From Thermoproteota archaeon (GTDB lineage: Archaea; Korarchaeota; Korarchaeia; Korarchaeales; Korarchaeaceae): DNA of 5,349 nucleotides. Where the stretch lies: NCBI GenBank assembly GCA_021158805.1, contig JAGGTZ010000143.1, positions 1 to 5,349 on the forward strand, read 5' to 3'. Under the pieces are notes generated by a model. That model was not told the origin of the DNA. It did not search any database and saw only the letters and a program-made list of their open reading frames with translations. Below, one piece after another: positions 1 to 4,341 of the stretch. Made by a program: the position numbers and the translations under genes. How positions within the stretch are numbered: position 1 is the stretch's first letter; every line of letters starts with the position of its first letter.

Positions 1-372
1 CTAATAGAGGGTACCTACAGCTTGAGCGATAGTACTGACATGAAAAGACTACACAAGATATTCGGCAATATAACTCTCTATAGAAATGGTACGCTTCTTC
101 TTAACTCTACGACTCTTGTTCCAGGGGGTTCTTCTACTATTAAGTTAGGAGAGGCCTCTATAGAGGTATCTTACCTGTCTAAAGGGATTATAACCTTGAA
201 AACAACTGCTTTAGCCAACGAGAATAATATCTCCTTTCCAGCGGATGCTTTTATCAGTAAGATCGTGAGGAAAGACGGGTACATCTATATATTTGATGCA
301 CTAAAGCCCTCGTGGAGAACAAGAACAGCCAGAGTAGACGACAGCTATATAATAGTTCTCCCTCCGAGGTGA
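1..372 (+). CDS. C-terminal part of an unrecognised, sequon-rich beta-type protein (5' end outside window)
   Basis: The frame is open from base 1 to the TGA at 370-372, giving 123 visible codons. A TTG at 22 and an ATG at 40 are possible starts, but neither has a convincing ribosome-binding site, so the gene most likely begins left of the window. The visible part alternates short hydrophobic stretches with turns (LYRNGTLLL, IKLGEASIEVSYL, YIYIFDAL), which suggests beta structure. It has four N-x-S/T sequons (NIT, NGT, NST, NIS), and three of them lie within about 15 residues. It contains no hydrophobic membrane segment and no cysteine. Sequon richness is common in archaeal surface proteins, so this may be the outer domain of a secreted or anchored protein, but that is inference. 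Its stop overlaps the archease start (GTGA), so the two are probably co-transcribed and translationally coupled. I do not recognise a family. Confidence 0.6.
   Translation, partial: LIEGTYSLSDSTDMKRLHKIFGNITLYRNGTLLLNSTTLVPGGSSTIKLGEASIEVSYLSKGIITLKTTALANENNISFPADAFISKIVRKDGYIYIFDALKPSWRTRTARVDDSYIIVLPPR
366..371 (+). promoter_or_regulatory. Ribosome-binding site that bears on the archease start
   Basis: GAGGTG, part of GAGGTGA, matches the anti-Shine-Dalgarno of archaeal 16S rRNA. It contains the stop (TGA 370-372) of the upstream gene. Elsewhere in this window the start lies 6-7 nt after GAGGTG. Here that spacing lands on a CTG at 378, while the GTG inside the motif (369-371) is the nearest standard start codon. 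Confidence 0.5.
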
Positions 373-788
373 TTTCTCTGGGTAGAAGGCTAATTGAAGT
401 TGAAGCCGATGTAGGCTTCGAAGTGTGGGCAGATAATCTCAATGCTCTATTTGAAGAGGCAGCTCTTGCTATGTATGAAGTTATGGTAGATACTAGTAAG
501 GTAGAACCGATTGAAGTAAGGGAGATAGGTATAAAATCAGATCAGTTAGATCTCCTCCTTCATGAGTGGCTGTCAGAACTTCTATTCATTACCGATGTCG
601 ATGGCTTGGTCTTCTCTAAGTTTGAAGTGAATATAGATGGTTCCGAGCTCTTCGGGAGAGCTATGGGAGAAAAGATAGATCCTTCCAAGCACAGCCCAAA
701 AACCGAGGTGAAGGCCATTACATATTATAAGCTCAGAGTAGTAAAGGAGGGAGACATCTGGCGAGCTACGGTAGTTCTTGACATATAA
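369..788 (+). CDS. Archease, accessory protein of the tRNA-splicing ligase RtcB
   Basis: Archease is a small cytosolic protein that speeds guanylylation and turnover of RtcB, the ligase that joins tRNA exon halves and other 2',3'-cyclic-phosphate RNA ends. From the GTG at 369 the product is 139 residues, the usual family length. Family landmarks seen: ADVGFEVWADNL near residues 13-23, with the conserved Asp at 14; AALAMYEVMVDTSKVE (31-46); HEWLSELLFITDVDGLVF (65-82); KHSPKTEVKAITYY (107-120); and a C-terminal VVLDI with Asp138, which corresponds to the family's C-terminal metal-site Asp. Two positions that are often His in the family differ: the HTAD motif reads VEAD, and the ITYH motif reads ITYY. 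The upstream GTG at 312 would add 19 residues unlike the family, so it is not preferred. CTG 378 is an alternative start by ribosome-site spacing. The gene overlaps the unknown upstream gene by 4 bp. The next gene is L3, after a gap holding its own promoter. Confidence 0.9.
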   Translation: MISLGRRLIEVEADVGFEVWADNLNALFEEAALAMYEVMVDTSKVEPIEVREIGIKSDQLDLLLHEWLSELLFITDVDGLVFSKFEVNIDGSELFGRAMGEKIDPSKHSPKTEVKAITYYKLRVVKEGDIWRATVVLDI

Positions 789-798
789 ATTGGCATAG

Positions 799-825
799 CA
801 GAATACCTAATTACTACCTATTCTG
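799..825. repeat. Perfect 7-bp inverted repeat after archease
   Basis: CAGAATA (799-805) and TATTCTG (819-825) are exact reverse complements separated by 13 bases, starting 10 bp past the archease stop. As RNA it would be a weak hairpin with two G-C pairs in a 7-bp stem. As DNA it could be a dyad for a regulator. No T-run follows directly, so it is not a clear terminator. Confidence 0.4.
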
Positions 826-883
826 GAGGGTCCATATAAACCATATATGACCACACTTCCTTGATTACCCTTCTGGGGAGATA

Positions 884-897
884 CCAAACTTTAATAA
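884..897 (+). promoter_or_regulatory. Archaeal promoter (BRE plus TATA) for the L3 operon
   Basis: An A/C-rich BRE-like CCAAAC precedes TTTAATAA (890-897). A start of transcription about 26 nt after the box centre would fall near 919-921. That gives a leader of roughly 22 nt which keeps the GAGGTG site at 931-936 intact. Position and sequence fit a standard archaeal promoter. The transcription start is predicted, not shown. Confidence 0.65.
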
Positions 898-930
898 ACC
901 CCCAACTAGGTCTTCTGATGGAAAGTTATT

Positions 931-936
931 GAGGTG
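931..936 (+). promoter_or_regulatory. Ribosome-binding site of L3
   Basis: GAGGTG lies 6 nt before the ATG at 943. This fixes the L3 start at 943 rather than at the GTG at 934, which lies inside the site. Confidence 0.8.
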
Positions 937-942
937 CTTGAA

Positions 943-1950
943 ATGCCAAGGAGACATGGTTCGCTACAGTTCAGTCCTAGGAAGAGGGCTAGGACCCAGA
1001 AGGCTGTGTTCAGATCATACCCTGAACTATCCCTTGAACAGCCGACTCTAGTAGCTTTTCCGGGCTATAAGGTAGGAATGGTACATATTCTCATGAAAGA
1101 GGATAGACCGGGGAAGTTAAACATAGGACAGCCTGTCGTACTTGCCTCTACAGTGGTAGAAACTCCTCCCATACAAATTGTTGGTTTTAGACCCTACAAG
1201 GGGACCTACTATGGGCTGAAACCCATAACTACCGTGATAAAAATAGATAAAAACGACGTAATTTCTAGAACCCTCACAGTCGGAGATGGCGTTGATAACT
1301 TAGATGAGGCGCTATCGAAGGTCGAGGCAAGCGTAGATCAAACGGAAGAGGTAAGGGTATTAGCATATACTCGACCCGACTTAGCAGGCATCCACAAAAA
1401 GAAGCCGGAGTTCCTAGAGATACCGATTAAAGGTGGATCCATGGAGGAGCGAATAGAGCTAGCCAAGTCGCTCGTGGGTACTCGGATGAAGGTAACTGAA
1501 GTCTTCAGGGTTGGTCAGCTAGTGGATGTCACGGCTGTTACGAAAGGTCATGGTTGGCAGGGAGTAGTCAGGAGATTTGGCGTAGAACTATTAAGACACA
1601 AAGCCGGGAAGGGTAGGTGGAGGGTTGGAAGCTTAGGCTCCAGACATCCACCCTATGTAACATGGAGGGTACCTAGGGCTGGTCAGTATGGTTACCATAA
1701 GAGGACGGAGTACAACAAGAGGATACTCATGATGGGCGACCTCAGCGAGGAGGGCCACATAGATATCACACCTAAGGGTGGGTTTAAGAACTATGGGATC
1801 TTGAAGAGCCAGTATGTCGTGCTATCGGGATCTGTTCCGGGGCCTGCGAAGAGATTTGTATTTATGAGACATCCAATAAGACCGAGATACGATGAGCTTC
1901 CAGAACCCGAGATAAGTTATGTTAGTTCTATAGGGTGGATAAAGAGGTGA
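943..1950 (+). CDS. rpl3: 50S ribosomal protein L3 (archaeal uL3)
   Basis: L3 is an early-assembly protein of the large subunit. It binds 23S rRNA, and its loops reach towards the peptidyl-transferase centre. The 335-residue product has the archaeal/eukaryotic form, longer than bacterial L3. The N-terminal SPRKRA box (11-16) and GYKVGMVHI (41-49) are followed by the insert typical of this form. The core rRNA-binding region KGHGWQGVVRRFG (201-213) leads to GSLGSRHPP (229-237) and RAGQYGYHKRTEYNKRI (245-261). PGPAKRF (299-305) comes near the end. The N-terminus is slightly shorter than in many archaeal homologues, starting MPRRHGSL. The start is set by the ribosome site at 931. The TGA stop is itself part of the L4 ribosome-binding site, and L4 begins 5 bp later. 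It is the first gene of a four-gene operon with the promoter at 884-897. Confidence 0.97.
   Translation: MPRRHGSLQFSPRKRARTQKAVFRSYPELSLEQPTLVAFPGYKVGMVHILMKEDRPGKLNIGQPVVLASTVVETPPIQIVGFRPYKGTYYGLKPITTVIKIDKNDVISRTLTVGDGVDNLDEALSKVEASVDQTEEVRVLAYTRPDLAGIHKKKPEFLEIPIKGGSMEERIELAKSLVGTRMKVTEVFRVGQLVDVTAVTKGHGWQGVVRRFGVELLRHKAGKGRWRVGSLGSRHPPYVTWRVPRAGQYGYHKRTEYNKRILMMGDLSEEGHIDITPKGGFKNYGILKSQYVVLSGSVPGPAKRFVFMRHPIRPRYDELPEPEISYVSSIGWIKR
1944..1949 (+). promoter_or_regulatory. Ribosome-binding site of L4
   Basis: GAGGTG, read with the next base as GAGGTGA, contains the L3 stop codon and lies 6 nt before ATG 1956. It argues against the in-frame GTG codons at 1935 and 1947 as starts. Confidence 0.75.
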
Positions 1951-1955
1951 ATGGC

Positions 1956-2747
1956 ATGAATTCAGTCCCAATATTCAACTTGGAAGGCGAAAAAGTCGGT
2001 GAAATAGAGCTACCTCGTATATTCAGTATGGAAGTCAGACCAGATGTGATAAGAAGAACATACCTATCCCAATTAACTGCTAGGATTCAGCCTCAAGGCA
2101 GAGACCCATTGGCCGGACTTAGGACATCTGCTGAGTCTTGGGGGGCGGGCCATGGTGTGGCTAGAGTCCCCAGGGTGAAGGGAAGAGGCTATCCAGCTGC
2201 AAGTAGGGCTGCTAGAGCCGTAATGGTGGTTGGAGGTGCAAAGACAACGGCTCCAAGGTCTTGGAAGGTCATCTGGGAGAGAGTAAACAAGAGGGAGAGG
2301 AGACTAGCGATACTCTCGGCGATAGCTGCTGCATCTCGCCTCGACTTAGTAAAATCACGACATAGAGTTGACTCCCTAGAGCACGTACCACTAGTCGTCG
2401 AGGATAGCCTAGAGGGAGTTAAGAAGACATCCCAGGTATATTCTCTCTTAACCAAATTGGGATTGAAAGACGAGCTAGATAGAGCTAAAAAGAGGTTTAG
2501 AAAGATAAGGGCTGGAAGAGGTAAGATGAGAGGAAGACTGAGACAAAGGGCTAGGGGACCACTGATCATATACCTCAATGAGGGGTCACCCATAGCTAGA
2601 GCTGCGAGAAATATTCCTGGAGTAGATATTGTAGCACTCAGAAACCTCAGCGTGATACATCTGGCTCCTGGTGGCACTCCTGGGAGGCTCACCATCTGGA
2701 CTGAGGGTGCCCTTAGGGCAGTAGAGGAGGTGATGGGCCTTGTCTAA
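1956..2747 (+). CDS. rpl4: 50S ribosomal protein L4 (archaeal L4e/uL4)
   Basis: L4 binds 23S rRNA domain I, and its extended loop lines the peptide exit tunnel. The product has 263 residues, a normal length for archaeal L4. The loop region is recognisable at about residues 45-105: [21 protein letters not shown], then [12 protein letters not shown] (67-78) and [15 protein letters not shown]. The helix [15 protein letters not shown] (111-125) follows. A basic stretch rich in Arg/Lys (177-200) precedes the C-terminal alpha/beta part LIIYL...[24 protein letters not shown] 1956 is preferred over GTG 1935 because of the ribosome-site spacing and because [14 protein letters not shown] matches the normal family N-terminus. 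Its last 8 bp overlap the L23 start, which suggests translational coupling. A 168-codon antisense frame across it is a by-product of base composition. Confidence 0.97.
   Translation: MNSVPIFNLEGEKVGEIELPRIFSMEVRPDVIRRTYLSQLTARIQPQGRDPLAGLRTSAESWGAGHGVARVPRVKGRGYPAASRAARAVMVVGGAKTTAPRSWKVIWERVNKRERRLAILSAIAAASRLDLVKSRHRVDSLEHVPLVVEDSLEGVKKTSQVYSLLTKLGLKDELDRAKKRFRKIRAGRGKMRGRLRQRARGPLIIYLNEGSPIARAARNIPGVDIVALRNLSVIHLAPGGTPGRLTIWTEGALRAVEEVMGLV
2727..2732 (+). promoter_or_regulatory. Ribosome-binding site of L23 inside the L4 end
   Basis: GAGGTG is located within the last codons of L4, 7 nt before the TTG at 2740. It supports this unusual start codon. Confidence 0.7.
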
Positions 2748-3012
2748 ATTCGATCCCTATAAAATTTTGAAAGCGCCTATCTCAACGGAGAAGGTTGTTA
2801 GGATGATAAACGAGGAGAATAAGTTAGCTTTCTATGTAGACAGGCGTGCTAATAAGAAAGAGATAAAGAGGGCAGTAGAGGAGGCTCTGGATGTTGAAGT
2901 AGAAAGGGTCTGGACATTGATAACGATAGATGGAAGGAAGAAGGCCTACGTCAAACTAAGTCCCGAATATAGGGCATCCGATATCGCAGCTAAGCTAGGT
3001 ATATTAGGGTGA
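2740..3012 (+). CDS. rpl23: 50S ribosomal protein L23 (archaeal uL23)
   Basis: L23 sits at the exit of the peptide tunnel and is a docking site for the signal recognition particle and other nascent-chain factors. The 90-residue product is of family length. It carries the N-terminal signature [15 protein letters not shown] (9-23), the basic [23 protein letters not shown] segment (38-60) and [10 protein letters not shown] (65-74). Translation starts at TTG 2740, giving MSKFDPYK. The start overlaps the L4 stop by 8 bp and has a GAGGTG site inside L4. No ATG in this frame precedes the conserved block. The TGA stop lies within the ribosome-binding site of L2, 5 bp before its ATG. Confidence 0.96.
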   Translation: MSKFDPYKILKAPISTEKVVRMINEENKLAFYVDRRANKKEIKRAVEEALDVEVERVWTLITIDGRKKAYVKLSPEYRASDIAAKLGILG

Positions 3013-3013
3013 T
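3008..3013 (+). promoter_or_regulatory. Ribosome-binding site of L2
   Basis: GGTGAT, preceded by AG, overlaps the L23 stop codon and lies just before ATG 3018, at the same spacing as in L3 and L4. A closer ATG at 3014 is followed at once by an in-frame stop-forming context and is not used. Confidence 0.65.
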
Positions 3014-3017
3014 ATGA

Positions 3018-3752
3018 ATGGGTAAACGTATTCTCGTTCAGAGGAAGGGTAGGGGAGGTATACAATTCAGATCTAGGGCTCATTTGAAGATAGCCCCGGC
3101 CAGATATCCACCACAAGTAGGGCTAAAGACTGTCGTTAGGGGTGTCGTTAAGGGAATCCTCCATGAGCCAGGCAGGCACACACCTATCTCTCTCATTGAG
3201 CTGGAGGACGGTACAAAATTCTACTACGTAGCACCAGAGGGAATCTACGAGGGCCAGGAAATAGAGATCGGTCTTGGGGCTGAAATCAGAACAGGGAATA
3301 TACTTCCACTCTCTCAGATCCCGGACGGAACTCTGGTCTCTAATGTGGAGATAAGGCCGGGTGACGGGGGTAAGATAGCTAGGAGAAGTGGTACTTATGC
3401 CTTAGTGTTCTCTCATGATGGAGATAAAGTTATACTGAGGCTACCCTCCAGGAAGGAGAAGATAGTGGATGGTAGCTGTAGAGCTACTATAGGAATAGTG
3501 GCTGGTGGCGGTAGGATAGAGAAACCATTCATGAAGGCAGGACTCAAGTATTACCATGAGAGGACGCATCCAAAGAGATGGCCTGTGGTAAGAGGCGTTG
3601 CCATGAACCCGGTAAGCCATCCCCATGGAGGTGGATCTCATAAAAGACCAGGTAAACCAACTACTGTGGCTAGAACAGCACCACCTGGCCAGAAGGTTGG
3701 TCATATAGCGGCTAAAAAGACAGGAAGGGCTAAGAGGAGGGCCGGACTGTAA
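3018..3752 (+). CDS. rpl2: 50S ribosomal protein L2 (archaeal uL2)
   Basis: L2 binds 23S rRNA at the subunit interface and is needed for subunit joining and peptidyl-transferase activity. The product has 244 residues, normal for archaeal L2 and shorter than the bacterial form at the N-terminus. The N-terminal MGKRILVQRKGRGGIQFRSR is basic. The central part forms the OB-type and SH3-like RNA-binding domains (about 35-160), including GILHEPGRHTPISLIELEDG. The hallmark RGVAMNPVSHPHGGG (192-206) contains the conserved histidines implicated in peptidyl-transferase function. It is followed by the basic tail PGKPTTVARTAPPGQKVG...KRRAGL. No residue of the hallmark is missing. It is the last gene of the tight L3-L4-L23-L2 unit, and S19 follows only after 55 bp. 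Confidence 0.98.
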   Translation: MGKRILVQRKGRGGIQFRSRAHLKIAPARYPPQVGLKTVVRGVVKGILHEPGRHTPISLIELEDGTKFYYVAPEGIYEGQEIEIGLGAEIRTGNILPLSQIPDGTLVSNVEIRPGDGGKIARRSGTYALVFSHDGDKVILRLPSRKEKIVDGSCRATIGIVAGGGRIEKPFMKAGLKYYHERTHPKRWPVVRGVAMNPVSHPHGGGSHKRPGKPTTVARTAPPGQKVGHIAAKKTGRAKRRAGL

Positions 3753-3762
3753 TACTGGGTAA

Positions 3763-3780
3763 CCCCAAATTTTTATTTCT
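3763..3780 (+). promoter_or_regulatory. AT-rich promoter-like or terminator-like stretch between L2 and S19
   Basis: CCCC is followed by AAATTTTTATTTCT. Read as BRE plus TATA (centre near 3773), transcription would start near 3799. That would cut into the S19 ribosome site (3795-3800) and leave an almost leaderless S19 mRNA. Read instead as a T-rich archaeal terminator, it would end the L2 transcript. The sequence alone does not decide, and both could be partly true. Confidence 0.4.
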
Positions 3781-3794
3781 CATTACACATTGTT

Positions 3795-3800
3795 GAGGTG
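3795..3800 (+). promoter_or_regulatory. Ribosome-binding site of S19
   Basis: GAGGTG lies 7 nt before ATG 3808. It overlaps the in-frame upstream TTG codons at 3790 and 3793, which are therefore unlikely starts. Confidence 0.75.
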
Positions 3801-3807
3801 GAAGATT

Positions 3808-4206
3808 ATGTCATCAAGGGAGTTCAGATATAGGGGATATACGTTAGAGGAGTTACAAAATATGACTCTGGATGAGTTAGCTGAGGTAATGCCAGCTAGA
3901 ATAAGGAGGACTCTGAGGAGGGGCCTCTCTCCTGAGAATCTCAAGCTACTGGAGAAGGTCAGGAAATACAAGAGTAAGGGGATAGATAAGGTAATCCGAA
4001 CTCATAGGAGAGATATGCCGGTATTACCGGAGATGGTTGGGGCTAGAATAGCTGTTCACAATGGAAAAGAGTTTGTAGAAGTAAAAATAGTACCTGAGAT
4101 GATAGGACATTACTTAGGAGAATTTGCGATGACTAACAGGATAGTTAGACATGGAAGACCGGGTAAGGGCGCTACCAGATCAAGTAAGTTCGTCCCACTG
4201 AAGTAA
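3808..4206 (+). CDS. rps19: 30S ribosomal protein S19 (archaeal uS19)
   Basis: S19 is a head protein of the small subunit. It contacts S13 and takes part in inter-subunit bridging. From ATG 3808 the product is 132 residues, the usual archaeal length, with an N-terminal extension absent from bacterial S19. That extension reads [36 protein letters not shown] in short overlapping motifs typical of archaea. The S19 core follows: [14 protein letters not shown] (65-78), [12 protein letters not shown] (81-92), [14 protein letters not shown] (96-109) and the end [13 protein letters not shown] (120-132). Every signature block is intact. A 55-bp gap separates it from L2, unlike the 5-8 bp spacing elsewhere in the operon. 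It is followed by a tRNA gene, not by L22 as in most archaeal S10/spc clusters. Confidence 0.97.
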   Translation: MSSREFRYRGYTLEELQNMTLDELAEVMPARIRRTLRRGLSPENLKLLEKVRKYKSKGIDKVIRTHRRDMPVLPEMVGARIAVHNGKEFVEVKIVPEMIGHYLGEFAMTNRIVRHGRPGKGATRSSKFVPLK

Positions 4207-4211
4207 CCTCC

Positions 4212-4219
4212 TTTATATT
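4212..4219 (+). promoter_or_regulatory. TATA box of the tRNA-Ser gene
   Basis: TTTATATT lies 5 bp after the S19 stop. Its centre is about 27 bp before the first base of the mature tRNA (4243), the expected distance if transcription starts at or just before the tRNA 5' end. This suggests the tRNA is transcribed independently of S19. Confidence 0.65.
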
Positions 4220-4230
4220 CCGGGGTACCC

Positions 4231-4236
4231 TTTTTT
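4231..4236 (+). terminator. T6 tract, possible S19 transcript end
   Basis: Six T residues follow the palindrome GGGTACCC (4223-4230), 25 bp past the S19 stop. T-runs are typical archaeal termination signals. The palindrome has no loop bases, so a stable hairpin is unlikely. The tract also lies inside the tRNA promoter region. Confidence 0.35.
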
Positions 4237-4242
4237 ACATAG

Positions 4243-4332
4243 GCCGGGGTGGCCGAGCCAGGACCAAGGTGCCCGCCTTGAGAGCGGGTGGCCCACCGGG
4301 CCGCGAGGGTTCAAATCCCTCCCCCGGCGCCA
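4243..4332 (+). tRNA. tRNA-Ser (anticodon UGA) with encoded CCA
   Basis: All parts of a long-variable-arm (class II) tRNA are present. Acceptor GCCGGGG (4243-4249) pairs fully with CCCCGGC (4322-4328). The D-arm has stem GCC/GGT and conserved A14 and G18G19 (4261-4262). The anticodon stem CCCGC/GCGGG (4272-4276/4284-4288) encloses the loop CTTGAGA, with anticodon TGA at 4279-4281, which reads UCA and other UCN serine codons. The variable arm is GGCCC-ACC-GGGCC (4290-4302). The T-arm is GAGGG-TTCAAAT-CCCTC (4305-4321). Discriminator G73 (4329), a serine identity base, is followed by genomic CCA (4330-4332). No intron is visible: the anticodon loop is exactly 7 nt. The nearly all-GC stems point to a hyperthermophile. 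The gene has its own TATA box at 4212-4219, and a T-rich run (4334-4347) may end its transcript. Confidence 0.97.
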
Positions 4333-4341
4333 TTTCTTCAT

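Noticed and set aside
312..368. Longer archease start at GTG 312
   Set aside because: It adds 19 polar residues unlike archease N-termini, overlaps the upstream gene by 61 bp, and has no ribosome site at the usual spacing.
254..442. Antisense open frame over the unknown gene/archease junction
   Set aside because: It spans two sense genes and its product resembles no known protein.
934..942. L3 start at GTG 934
   Set aside because: The GTG is inside the GAGGTG ribosome site. ATG 943 has the correct spacing and gives the normal L3 N-terminus.
1935..1955. L4 start at GTG 1935 overlapping L3
   Set aside because: ATG 1956 is 6 nt after GAGGTG and matches the family N-terminus; the extra seven residues do not.
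2189..2695. Antisense open frame of 168 codons across L4
   Set aside because: It lies wholly within a certain ribosomal protein gene. Its translation is low-complexity and Leu/Ser-rich, has no recognisable domain, and lacks a ribosome site of its own.
3441..3704. Antisense open frame over L2
   Set aside because: It is a shadow of the conserved L2 C-terminal region and its product has no recognisable domain.
3790..3807. S19 start at TTG 3790
   Set aside because: GAGGTG 3795-3800 lies within this extension and points to ATG 3808.
3783..3971. Antisense open frame over the S19 start
   Set aside because: It is a shadow of S19 and of the upstream AT-rich gap.
4223..4236. GGGTACCC palindrome plus T6 as an intrinsic hairpin terminator
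   Set aside because: The 8-bp palindrome leaves no loop bases, so only a two-pair hairpin is possible. Only the T-run is kept, as a weak terminator candidate.
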